NCBI GenBank assembly: GCA_964455375.1
Contig: CAYVXE010000100.1
Location: 1 to 15,171 of the forward strand
Length of the DNA stretch: 15,171 bases
Source of the DNA: CAYVXE01 sp964455375
Lineage (GTDB): Bacteria > Zhuqueibacterota > Zhuqueibacteria > Oceanimicrobiales > Oceanimicrobiaceae
Direction of reading: 5' to 3'
The notes under the pieces were generated by a model that ran no database searches, had not been told where the DNA came from, and saw only the letters and a program-made list of their open reading frames with translations. Shown one piece after another: positions 1 through 7,355 of this stretch. The number at the start of each line of letters is the position of its first letter. Position 1 is the stretch's first letter. A program made the position numbers and the translations under genes.

Positions 1-716
1 AAAGACTGCATCAATATCAAGAGCAGCTCCGCTCTCTGGCTTCTGAATTGACTTTGTCTGAGGAGCGTGAGCGCAGGCGCATTGGAGAAGACTTGCACGA
101 TGGGATTGCCCAGACCCTGGCTATATCTAAAATCAAATTGGCAGAGCTACAAGAAATGGCTAATTCTACTGAATTTATTCAGCCACTGGACAAAATTCAA
201 ACCATGATTGATCAGGCCGTTAAGCATACCCGCTCGTTGATCTTCGAAATCAGTTCTCCCATCCTTTACGAATTGGGTTTTGAAGCGGCAGTAGAGTGGT
301 TAACCGAACACTTTAGTGAACAGCATGGTATCCCGTTTAACTTTGAGGACGACAAGAAAGACAAGTCGCTTGATGATCATATTCGTATCTTTCTTTTCAA
401 AGCTTTGCAAGAGCTATTAATTAACATCGTAAAGCATGCGAAGGCAACCACAGCAAGAATATGCATTCGCAGAAAGGGCGAAAACATAGAAGTTCTTGTT
501 GAGGACGACGGGCGTGGGTTCAATGTCTCAAAGACCGAATACCGAGCTGGCAAAACAGGTGGTTTTGGTCTCTTCAACATTCGGGAACGATTGGATTATC
601 ACGGTGGAACTTTTGAGATTCAATCCGAACCAGGGCGTGGAACTAAGGTTATTCTTCAGGCGCCCTTAAAAGGTTTAGTTGGAAAGCAGAAAAACCATGA
701 ATATTTTAACCGTTGA
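1..716 (+). CDS. Histidine kinase, NarX/DegS type (HisKA_3), 5' end outside window
   Basis: This is the C-terminal part of a sensor kinase that would phosphorylate the regulator encoded just downstream. The reading frame is open from base 3, so the gene begins before the window and the TTG at 48 is internal. The HisKA_3 dimerisation box shows E-R-x-R-R-R-I followed by DLHDGIAQ, with the phospho-accepting His codon at 96-98. The HATPase domain follows, with the N-box ALQELLINIVKHA, the G1 box EDDGRGF, and the G2-like GGFGLFNIRERL ending in a GRGTKV strand. No membrane segment lies in the visible part; the sensor region cannot be seen. The stop at 714-716 is 17 bases before the ATG of the response regulator, so the two are very probably co-transcribed as a two-component pair. 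The family assignment is firm; the signal is unknown. Confidence 0.93.
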   Translation, partial: RLHQYQEQLRSLASELTLSEERERRRIGEDLHDGIAQTLAISKIKLAELQEMANSTEFIQPLDKIQTMIDQAVKHTRSLIFEISSPILYELGFEAAVEWLTEHFSEQHGIPFNFEDDKKDKSLDDHIRIFLFKALQELLINIVKHAKATTARICIRRKGENIEVLVEDDGRGFNVSKTEYRAGKTGGFGLFNIRERLDYHGGTFEIQSEPGRGTKVILQAPLKGLVGKQKNHEYFNR

Positions 717-733
717 AGGTTTTGGAGGGTGCC

Positions 734-1387
734 ATGAGTCTCAAAATTCTACTGGCCGATGATCATAAAATTGTGCGCGATGGCTTGCAATCCCTGATTA
801 CAAAGCAGCCCGGCATGGAGGTTGTTGGCGAAGCTGAAAATGGCAGAATGACCGTCCAGCTTGCTCGGGAACTAAGGCCTGATGTAATCATTATGGATAT
901 CTCCATGCCTGATTTAAACGGCATTGAAGCCGCTCGCCAGATCCTTGCTGAAACCCCGGATGTTAAGATAATCGCGTTGTCCATGCATTCTGACAGACGG
1001 TTTGTGACGGGCATTCTTGGAGCGGGGGCCTCGGGATATCTGCTGAAGGACTGTGCTTTCCAGGAATTGGCAGAAGCCATCCGGACTGTCGTAGCAGACA
1101 GGTACTATTTAAGCCCTGGAATAACCGGCGTCGTGGTCAAAGACTACGTAAGCCAGGTTAGAACTACGGACGCCCTGTCTTCCGATGTTCTGACAGCACG
1201 AGAACGCGAGGTGCTTCAGCTTATAGCAGAAGGGAAAAGTACAAAAGAAATCGCTTCGGAGCTGCACGTGAGTGTGAAGACTGTTGAGACACATCGCCAA
1301 AATACCATGCAAAAGCTTAACATTCACAACGTCGCCGGACTCACCAGATATGCCATCCGTGAAGGATTGACCTCACTGGAAAAGTAA
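734..1387 (+). CDS. NarL/FixJ-family response regulator (REC + LuxR HTH)
   Basis: This 217-residue transcription factor is the likely partner of the upstream kinase. I chose the ATG at 734 because it follows a GGAGG (724-728) at good spacing and starts the usual MSLKILLADDH; an upstream in-frame TTG at 713 overlaps the kinase stop and is less likely. The receiver domain covers about residues 3-120, with acidic pocket D9/D10, phospho-acceptor D55 (MDISMP), S83 and K105 (GYLLKD). The LuxR/GerE helix-turn-helix covers about residues 153-210, with LTAREREVLQLIAEGKS and the recognition helix region VSVKTVETHRQN. All catalytic residues are present, so it should be functional. It is closely related to the truncated regulator downstream, which suggests a tandem duplication. 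Target genes are unknown. Confidence 0.95.
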   Translation: MSLKILLADDHKIVRDGLQSLITKQPGMEVVGEAENGRMTVQLARELRPDVIIMDISMPDLNGIEAARQILAETPDVKIIALSMHSDRRFVTGILGAGASGYLLKDCAFQELAEAIRTVVADRYYLSPGITGVVVKDYVSQVRTTDALSSDVLTAREREVLQLIAEGKSTKEIASELHVSVKTVETHRQNTMQKLNIHNVAGLTRYAIREGLTSLEK

Positions 1388-1441
1388 TATCACCTCTCAC
1401 TAGCAACGTAAATCTCACTTCCAAATTAGTGACTATTTCCG

Positions 1442-1490
1442 GCCTTAAAATTAAGGCATTTGGACGTCCAAAATCAGGGATTCCCCGATT
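1442..1490. promoter_or_regulatory. Cluster of three consecutive palindromes, candidate operator region
   Basis: Three dyad-symmetric elements lie end to end in the gap between the two regulator genes. GCCTTAAAATTAAGGC (1442-1457) is a perfect 7+2+7 inverted repeat. TTTGGACGTCCAAA (1459-1472) is a perfect 14-base palindrome. AATCAGGGATTCCCCGATT (1472-1490) is symmetric at 16 of 19 positions. LuxR-type regulators usually bind dyad sites, so this may be an operator, but no consensus is recognised and the role is inference. None has a T-tract that would make it an obvious terminator. Confidence 0.45.
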
Positions 1491-1506
1491 GTACGTTTGA
1501 CCAATA

Positions 1507-1923
1507 ATGTCGATTTTTTTGAGTATGAGAAGAAACTCGTTAATTCGATTATTCAAAGCAGGCGCCAAAGGTCTGCTGATGAAGGACCGCGTAGTCGACA
1601 AACTATCTAACGCCATTCAAACGGTGGCTGTAGATGAGATTTTCTTGAGTTCTGAAATGGCTGAGCTAATGGCCAAGGAGTACCTCAGTAGCCTGTTTAG
1701 GTTTGATGGTATATCCTCTACTGCCTTAACGGCCAGGCAACGTGAAGTACTTCAATTTTTGGCTGAAGGGAAAAGTACAAAGCAAATTGCAGCAAGCTTG
1801 AATGTAAGTGTCAAGACCGTCGAGACCCATCGGCAAAATATCATGAAAAGATTAGATATTCATACGATAGCCGGTCTGACAAAATTTGCGATCCGAGAAG
1901 GTCTGGTCTCGCTTGACGTCTGA
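1507..1923 (+). pseudogene. N-terminally truncated NarL/FixJ response regulator (LuxR HTH intact)
   Basis: The frame gives 138 residues. The first 30 or so match only the end of a receiver domain (SIFLSM, then FKAGAKGLLMKD with the conserved Lys); the acidic pocket and phospho-acceptor Asp are absent, and a stop codon lies just upstream at 1498-1500. The LuxR/GerE helix-turn-helix is complete (LTARQREVLQFLAEGKS, VSVKTVETHRQN) and very similar to that of the regulator at 734-1387, including the shared tail IREGL-S-L. The simplest reading is a tandem duplicate that lost its receiver by deletion. There is no visible ribosome binding site before the ATG at 1507, which favours a pseudogene. A short orphan HTH protein in the style of GerE remains possible because the DNA-binding half has no disabling change. 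Confidence 0.65.
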
Positions 1924-2008
1924 AGGTTGGTGATAAATAGGTTTTGGCGGCTTAGCAAGTTTAGATTTTATTTAAGGGATAGTAAACAATTTTTAGTAGG
2001 CACACAAG

Positions 2009-2290
2009 ATGAAAAGTGATAACAACGTGCACCTATTATTAGAATTAAGCCACTGTGTCACTGAATCGGAAGTACAGATCAGAAACACAGGGACACATGA
2101 CAAGTGGCTAGGCAAAAATGATAGGTCTGCGGAAATCCTAATTACGGTTATTAGTGACGGATTCTCTTTATTGGGCATTGAAGGGGTTAATCTGAACTAT
2201 ACGCCTTCCCTTTACCATGTAAACAATATCAAGCTGCAAGAAACAATTGATACAAGTTCTCCAATCAATACTAAGGAAGAGAAATACTAA
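2009..2290 (+). CDS. Unrecognised small ORF (93 aa), doubtful
   Basis: An open frame of 93 residues begins with MKSDNNVHLLLELSHC and ends KEEKY. I recognise no domain, signal peptide or membrane segment. There is no convincing Shine-Dalgarno sequence ahead of the ATG (bases before it read GGCACACAAG), and no database family comes to mind. It lies between the truncated regulator and the hybrid kinase, in a stretch that looks rearranged. It could be a remnant, a lineage-specific small protein, or a chance open frame; the last is quite possible. Confidence 0.2.
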   Translation: MKSDNNVHLLLELSHCVTESEVQIRNTGTHDKWLGKNDRSAEILITVISDGFSLLGIEGVNLNYTPSLYHVNNIKLQETIDTSSPINTKEEKY

Positions 2291-2329
2291 ATAATGAATT
2301 GGTGATTCAAAATATTTTCAGATCAAACT

Positions 2330-5152
2330 ATGCAAATGATAGCAAAAAGAAAACTTGGAGTAGTTTTACGAGCCACGACCAGCCCAGCCTGCATTAGGGA
2401 CATGGCAAGGAAAATCATCAGTTATTTTTTGATATTTGCTGATGTCTCCAGGAGCGAGCTGGCGGAAGAGAGGCGGCAAAACAGCGAGGAACGTTACCGG
2501 CAATTCTTAAAACGGCTACCCGTTGGCATTTACCAATCAACAGCAGACGGAACATTCTTGGCGGTGAATTCGACGTTGGTTAAGATGTTAGGCTATGAAA
2601 GTCACGAAGAACTTCTTAAAGTTAATATAATCAGGGATCTTTATTTTAGTCCAGAAGAAAGAGCTGATGTCCTAAAAAAGCTCGAAGATTGTAAAGGTGA
2701 GTCCGTCACTTTTCGATTAAAGCAAAAAGATGGCAGTGAACTCTGGGTAGAAGAAGATGCTCAGCAGGTGTTCGATGCCCAGGGAAGCCCCATTTATTAT
2801 GAGGGCGTATTGCGCGATATCACCAGGCGCAAGCGTGCGGAGGACGCCCTTCGGGAAAGCGAGGAAAAATACGGCACCATCTGCGCAAACATCGAAGATG
2901 GTTATTATGAAATCGATTTGGCGGGCAACTTTACCTTTTTCAATGATTCATTATGCAAAATTCTGGGGTATTCAAGAGATGAGTTGATGGGGTTGAATAA
3001 CCGGAAGTATACCACTGGGGAGAACGCCAAGAAATTGTTTCAATCCTTTAATCGGGTATACAGAACAGGGAAACCTGACAAAGGGTTTGATTGGGAGATT
3101 ATTCGAAAAGACGGGACAACTCGATATGTCGAGGCTTCTGTATCTTTAATCCGTAATCAGGAAGGTGAGCCTACAGGTTTTCGGGGAATTGTCCGTGATA
3201 TAACCGAACGCAAGCGGGTGGAGGAAGCACTACGGAAGAGTAAGCAGAGGTTGGAACTTGCATTGAGGGGAGCCGACCTCGGTCTGTGGGACTGGAACGT
3301 GCATACCGGCGAAGTTATCTTCAATCAGCGCTGGGCGGAGATGCTAGGATATTCGCTCGAGGAAATTGAACCGCATGTAAGGACATGGAAGAAACTCGTC
3401 CACCCGGATGATATGCCTGGAGTTATGGAAGTCTTAAACGCAAATCTGGAAGGGAAAGCACCTTTTTACGAAAATGAGCACCGACTCCTTACGAAATCAG
3501 GCGAATGGAAATGGATTTTAGACCGCGGCAAGGTCATCGAATGGGACAAAGATGGCAAACCCCTGCGCGCGGCGGGGACGCACCTGGACATCACCGAGCG
3601 CAAGCGAGCCGAGAAGGAAATCCGAATGCATGCTCACACCCTCAGAAGCATCAACGACTGCATTATTATCTCCGATTTGGATAATAATATTATTTCTGTT
3701 AACAAAGCCCTTTGCGATGTTTACGGTTACAGAGAGGAAGAGATAATCGGTAAAAATACCCGTGTTCTAGGGTCACCTCGAAACCCGGAAGAACTTACCG
3801 CAGCAATTTTGCCAGAGACTCTGAAGGGAGGTTGGCGAGGGGAGCTCTATAACAGGCGAAAGGATGGAAGCGAATTTCCAATTTACCTTTCAACCTCTGT
3901 GATTAGAGATGGGAAAGGCGAACCTGTAGCACTGGTAGGTGTATCACGAGACATTACAGAGCAGAAGCGGGCGCAGGAGGAAAAAGAAAAGTTACATGCT
4001 CAACTTATCCAGGCACAAAAGATGGAGTCCATCGGCACTTTGGTCGGCGGGATTGCTCACGACTTTAACAATTTACTAACCGTCATCCTCGGAAACGTGG
4101 AGTTTGGATTGCAGGACTCAAAGCCGGGCGAGTCTGTCCACCGAGACTTACAAAAAATCGAAAGGGCCGCAACCCAGGCAGGCAATCTTGTAAGTCAGCT
4201 TCTGAGTTTCAGCCGGCGTCAGGTGCTTAAACCGAAACATTTGAATTTGAATGAAACCATCGAAGAGTTCTCGAAAATGGTAACGCGCATCATTGGTGAG
4301 GATATTGAACTTAAGACAAAACTGTCTGCAGAGCTTCCCCCTGTGTGGGCGGATCCTGTTCAGATACAGCAAGTGTTGATGAACCTCTGTGTGAACGCCC
4401 GGGATGCCATGCCGCAAGGCGGAAAACTGCTTCTCGAAACCCGTGAGGTAACACTAGATGAAATTAAAACTCTTCCGGCTCCAAAAGATAAATCAAGAAA
4501 TTATGTGCAGACGCAGATAACCGATACCGGCGTGGGCATGGACACGGAAACCCGGGCACGTATCTTTGAACCGTTCTTCACCACAAAGGATCCGGGCAAA
4601 GGCACAGGTCTGGGACTATCAGTCGTTTATGGCATTGTGCAACAACATAATGGTCATATTGAAGTTTCCAGCGAGAACGGTAATGGGACTTCTTTTAAAA
4701 TCTATCTTCCAGCTATACGGACGCCTCGCCCCGCCGACCACGAAAAGAAGAACATAAACAACATGATTGGGGGTGACGAGACCATCCTGGTTGTTGAAGA
4801 TGAGGAAACGGTTCGTAACGTTTCCATTCGAATATTGAAGAGTTTTGGATATTCAGTGCTGAAAGCTCATAATGCTGAAGAAGCTATCAAGATCTTTGAA
4901 ACACGACACAAGGACATTGACCTGGCTATCTTGGATGTGGTTTTGCCAAAATTAAGCGGACCAGAAGTATACAAGAGAATGCAGTCAATCAACCCTAATC
5001 TAGGTGTTCTGTTTGTGACCGGCTATGGCACTGAGGCTCAATTGAATGAATTAGCTCAATTAGAGCAAGAAGACATTAGAATACTGCAGAAGCCTTATAC
5101 AAAAGAAGGTCTCGGAAAATCAGTACGCGACATATTGAACTTACGTGAATAA
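2330..5152 (+). CDS. Hybrid sensor histidine kinase: four PAS domains, HisKA, HATPase, REC
   Basis: This 940-residue protein is a multi-PAS hybrid kinase. PAS/PAC modules lie at roughly 55-168, 178-295, 305-425 and 435-547, each ending in a D-I-T-x-x-K/R-R-A/V linker. HisKA spans about 565-630 with phospho-accepting H577 (GGIAHDFNN). HATPase_c spans about 670-795, with N-box NLCVNARDAM (N689), G1 DTGVGM (732-737), F-box IFEPFFTTK and G2 GKGTGLGLS. A C-terminal receiver spans about 818-935 with E823/D824, phospho-acceptor D869, T897 and K921. No signal peptide or clear sensory membrane domain is visible, so it is probably cytoplasmic and may sense redox, light or small ligands through PAS. The N-terminus is uncertain: no ribosome binding site precedes the ATG at 2330, and residues 1-50 resemble the degraded end of another PAS module. 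The receiver gene follows after 11 bases. Confidence 0.93.
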   Translation: MQMIAKRKLGVVLRATTSPACIRDMARKIISYFLIFADVSRSELAEERRQNSEERYRQFLKRLPVGIYQSTADGTFLAVNSTLVKMLGYESHEELLKVNIIRDLYFSPEERADVLKKLEDCKGESVTFRLKQKDGSELWVEEDAQQVFDAQGSPIYYEGVLRDITRRKRAEDALRESEEKYGTICANIEDGYYEIDLAGNFTFFNDSLCKILGYSRDELMGLNNRKYTTGENAKKLFQSFNRVYRTGKPDKGFDWEIIRKDGTTRYVEASVSLIRNQEGEPTGFRGIVRDITERKRVEEALRKSKQRLELALRGADLGLWDWNVHTGEVIFNQRWAEMLGYSLEEIEPHVRTWKKLVHPDDMPGVMEVLNANLEGKAPFYENEHRLLTKSGEWKWILDRGKVIEWDKDGKPLRAAGTHLDITERKRAEKEIRMHAHTLRSINDCIIISDLDNNIISVNKALCDVYGYREEEIIGKNTRVLGSPRNPEELTAAILPETLKGGWRGELYNRRKDGSEFPIYLSTSVIRDGKGEPVALVGVSRDITEQKRAQEEKEKLHAQLIQAQKMESIGTLVGGIAHDFNNLLTVILGNVEFGLQDSKPGESVHRDLQKIERAATQAGNLVSQLLSFSRRQVLKPKHLNLNETIEEFSKMVTRIIGEDIELKTKLSAELPPVWADPVQIQQVLMNLCVNARDAMPQGGKLLLETREVTLDEIKTLPAPKDKSRNYVQTQITDTGVGMDTETRARIFEPFFTTKDPGKGTGLGLSVVYGIVQQHNGHIEVSSENGNGTSFKIYLPAIRTPRPADHEKKNINNMIGGDETILVVEDEETVRNVSIRILKSFGYSVLKAHNAEEAIKIFETRHKDIDLAILDVVLPKLSGPEVYKRMQSINPNLGVLFVTGYGTEAQLNELAQLEQEDIRILQKPYTKEGLGKSVRDILNLRE

Positions 5153-5163
5153 GGAGAAGCCGT

Positions 5164-5523
5164 ATGGCAAAAATATTAGTAATCGATGACCTTGAAGATG
5201 CTCGCGAGACGATTCGTGAAATGTTGGAAAGAGGGGGTTATGAAGTTCTTGAGGCCGCAAATGGTAAAGAAGGTCTAAAGATTATCGATGAGCACGCTCC
5301 TGATGCGATCGTCACCGACATTCTTATGCCGGAAATGGAAGGGATTGAAACGATAAGAAGTATAGTAAAAAACAAACCTGCGTCGCCTGTGATTGCAATT
5401 ACGGGATCCATAGATACCCCTTTTTTGCAAGTGGCTTTAAAACTTGGCGCTGTCTGCGGACTCCACAAACCTTTCAAACAGGTTGAGCTACTTTCTGCTA
5501 TCCAGAAAGCATTAGAAAAGTGA
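5164..5523 (+). CDS. Single-domain CheY-like response regulator
   Basis: This 119-residue stand-alone receiver has no output domain. D8/D9 form the acidic pocket, D52 (TDILMP) is the phospho-acceptor, T80 (AITGS) is the switch residue and K102 (HKPF) the conserved lysine. The ATG at 5164 follows AAGGAG at 5151-5156, a Shine-Dalgarno that overlaps the stop codon of the hybrid kinase, so translation is probably coupled. It probably takes phosphate from the hybrid kinase and works as a phosphorelay intermediate or by protein-protein contact. The output partner is not in the window. Confidence 0.93.
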   Translation: MAKILVIDDLEDARETIREMLERGGYEVLEAANGKEGLKIIDEHAPDAIVTDILMPEMEGIETIRSIVKNKPASPVIAITGSIDTPFLQVALKLGAVCGLHKPFKQVELLSAIQKALEK

Positions 5524-5909
5524 GTGATATAATCCACTATATTATCTCTAAAACAATTCAATTACTGACAAGCCTACTTTGCTGACAAATTTAAATCACC
5601 AATCCCGGTACAGGAACTATTTCCGTTGGGTAAGTCAACGGTCTATAATTGAAAGATATTCGGTGACTCTGACTTATAACGTATCGCTCAACAAAATAAT
5701 ACGACCCCACTACTCGCCAAATCCAGATATGAACACGCTCATCTTCGAGTGGTGAATTTCAGAAACCGCTCATGTAAAAGCGTGTAATCTTTCCAAAGAT
5801 TCGAATGCAGCAGCCAGCCAGACCAAACCGGACGGGGAAAGTCGATAAAGTTCTGTTTGCTTTAAAAAGAAATTCTATTAATATTCAGTGATCCTGAATT
5901 TCAACATAG
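5524..5909. other. Gene-free stretch left of the transposon fossils
   Basis: I see no intact gene, RNA gene or clear regulatory element here. A frame without a start codon is open for about 67 codons up to a TGA after about 5740, but its product is unrecognised and may be chance. A 28-codon ATG frame (5805-5891) has no ribosome binding site. Since the neighbouring bases are decayed gene pieces, this is likely decayed DNA as well. Confidence 0.5.
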
Positions 5910-6014
5910 GGGTCTGCAAATGTTATCAAGCAATCTTTGTTTATTAAAAAATACAATGAAACAGCACAACCCTTTGCTTGGACTTACACAGGGAAACCTT
6001 TGAAAGTAAAATAA
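5910..6014 (+). pseudogene. C-terminal fragment of an IS630-type transposase
   Basis: The frame between stops at 5907-5909 and 6012-6014 ends with FIKKYNETAQPFAWTYTGKP followed by LKVK. This closely resembles the usual C-terminus of IS630-family DDE transposases (DDE_3 endonuclease), in which a helix with Y-N leads into KPF-W-TYTGKPL. The DDE catalytic core is missing upstream, and no start codon or long frame precedes it. It is therefore a fossil, probably all that remains of an insertion sequence after deletion. Family recognition is from memory of the motif, not a search. Confidence 0.72.
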
Positions 6015-6018
6015 TTAA

Positions 6019-6201
6019 CATGACATTGCACTAGGTGCGGCCATTTTGGGCGTTGGCGGTGACGAAGTTATTCACGCTATTCTGGATATCATGTACGCCA
6101 AAATGCCCTACACTGTGATTCAACGGGCGATGCACATTCATCCCACGGTATCAGAGCTGCTCCCCACTATGCTCGGTGAGTTAAAACCATTGGAAATCTG
6201 A
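6019..6201 (+). pseudogene. C-terminal fragment of a pyridine nucleotide-disulfide oxidoreductase
   Basis: Read in the frame ending at TGA 6199-6201, the bases encode LGAAILGVGGDEVIHAILDI, then MYAKMPYTVIQRAMHIHPTV and SELLPTMLGELKPLEI. This is the C-terminal dimerisation domain (Pyr_redox_dim) of mercuric reductase- or dihydrolipoamide dehydrogenase-like flavoenzymes; the H-I-H-P-T-x-S-E motif is the conserved active-site histidine region. The FAD- and NAD-binding domains and disulfide motif are absent, and a stop lies at 6016-6018. The real homology seems to begin near 6031, just after the IS630 fossil. No frameshift occurs inside the 56 residues, so the truncation may be fairly recent. Confidence 0.8.
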
Positions 6202-6278
6202 TTAATATCGCCTGGAAATTATTTTTTTCAGAACTATCAATTACGAGATCTCGTCATGGCATTTCCAAAAGTAACCGT

Positions 6279-6626
6279 TCACAGTCTCTCTGACAAGTGT
6301 TCTAAGACTGTATTGAAGTCATGACATAACGACTTTCTTCATCGATTAAATGCTGCAGGCTCGATGCGCCCACGTAAAGAAAAGAAAGCAGAATCTTTAA
6401 TGAGATCAAAAAGTCTTTTTTTGCGATCCATGGATAGAAATTCGGCAGCAAGTGCTAAAGTGATCACTTTGAAATCAGAAAACGTTGGATTTCGGTAAAT
6501 TTTTGGTATATTAACTTTGTTGTCCATGCGGTCGCTCAAAGCTTTTTTGATTATTGGCAGTATTTTTTCAAAGATTAATTCTACTTTGCGCATCCCTGTT
6601 TGTCTATGTTTATTGAGCGTATTCAA
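6279..6626 (-). pseudogene. IS982-like transposase remnant, interrupted by nonsense codons
   Basis: On the minus strand the frame opens at about 6626 (TTG; an ATG lies 11 codons further in) and encodes 95 residues. The motif SDFKVITLALAAEFLSMD, then LFDLIK and FNR, matches the N-terminal part of IS982-family transposases as I know them (S-D-x-E-V-x-x-L-x-L-x-A-E-F-x-S-I-D ... FN-R-R-R-R). An in-frame TGA at 6339-6341 falls exactly where the family has a run of arginines, and the frame then continues with RKSL and NTVLEHLSERL to a second TGA at 6279-6281. A CGA-to-TGA nonsense change would explain this. The DDE catalytic core is missing. The element is dead; the family name is moderately sure. 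Confidence 0.6.
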
Positions 6627-6738
6627 TATAAATATTAGGATTAATAGGTTGATGCGTATGATTTATTTTTGAAAATTAATTATGTACAATGGAATTATTT
6701 TATAAAAAGTTGAAAATTTTTTAAGTGAGGAGAGCCCT

Positions 6739-7221
6739 ATGCAATCGTTTGATATCGTCTCCGAAGTCAATATGCAGGAAGTAACCAATGCCGTTGACCA
6801 GGCGAACCGTGAAGTCTCAACCCGGTTCGACTTTAAAGGTTCAGACGCTCATTTCGAGCGTCATGAAAATGAAATTTTGATTTATGGTGACAGCGAATTT
6901 CAATTGAAACAGATGCTTGAAATTCTGTACGGAAAACTCACGAAACGCAACGTCGATCTCAAAGCACTTACGCTTGATAAGCCGGAGGTATCCGGTAAAG
7001 GTGCTCGTCAGAAAGCGACGATTCTTCAGGGACTGGAGACCGAAATGGCAAAGAAAATTGTGAAGATGATTAAAGGCATGAAGATGAAAGTGCAGGTTGC
7101 TATTCAGAGTGATCAGGTTCGTGTAAGCGGAAAAAAGAGGGATGACCTGCAGAAAGTAATCGCTATGTTAAAGGATGCAAAATTAAATGTTCCGTTGCAG
7201 TTTGTAAACTTCAGAAATTGA
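6739..7221 (+). CDS. yajQ: YajQ family nucleotide-binding protein
   Basis: This 160-residue protein matches the YajQ (UPF0234) family over its full length. It begins MQSFDIVSEVNMQEVTNAVD, continues with REVSTRFDFKGS near residues 24-35, and ends LNVPLQFVNFRN, all hallmarks of the family. YajQ proteins have two ferredoxin-like folds; members have been reported to bind nucleic acids, GTP or cyclic di-GMP, and a Xanthomonas member acts as a cyclic di-GMP effector. Which of these applies here cannot be told from sequence. The ATG is preceded by GAGGAG (6727-6732) six bases away. It stands alone, with transposon fossils on the left and a separately promoted gene on the right; the upstream region is very AT-rich and no clear promoter was chosen. 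Confidence 0.96.
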   Translation: MQSFDIVSEVNMQEVTNAVDQANREVSTRFDFKGSDAHFERHENEILIYGDSEFQLKQMLEILYGKLTKRNVDLKALTLDKPEVSGKGARQKATILQGLETEMAKKIVKMIKGMKMKVQVAIQSDQVRVSGKKRDDLQKVIAMLKDAKLNVPLQFVNFRN

Positions 7222-7285
7222 GGAACGACGTCTTAAAAGGAAACCCAAATTCCGTTTCAGTGATTCTGCAACTCTGAAAAATAAA

Positions 7286-7322
7286 TTGACTTTTGTTTCT
7301 GATATTAGTACTATTATCTTTG
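7286..7322 (+). promoter_or_regulatory. Promoter of the CsgG-domain gene
   Basis: TTGACT (7286-7291) is followed after exactly 17 bases by TACTAT (7309-7314), a reasonable sigma70-type promoter. The same stretch also holds TTTG (7292-7295), 19 bases, then TATCTTTG (7315-7322), which fits the Bacteroidetes-type TTTG / TAnnTTTG pattern. It lies 34 bases before the start codon, with AGGAGG (7340-7345) in between. Only one of the two readings need be real. Confidence 0.55.
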
Positions 7323-7355
7323 AAAATTGGGTAACCATGAGGAGGAAGCTTAAAA

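Noticed and set aside
713..733. TTG start for the NarL-type regulator, seven residues longer
   Set aside because: It overlaps the kinase stop codon, and the GGAGG at 724-728 is correctly spaced for the ATG at 734.
5805..5891. 28-codon ATG frame in the gene-free stretch
   Set aside because: No ribosome binding site, no recognisable product and decayed surroundings.
6670..6706. Possible promoter of yajQ (TTGAAA with TACAAT, or TATAAA)
   Set aside because: The first pair is only 10 bases apart and the second has no -35 match at a usual distance; the AT-rich sequence gives such matches by chance.
7231..7280. Weak hairpins after yajQ (GAAAC/GTTTC and TTTCAG/CTGAAA)
   Set aside because: Short stems with long loops and no T-run; not enough for a terminator call.
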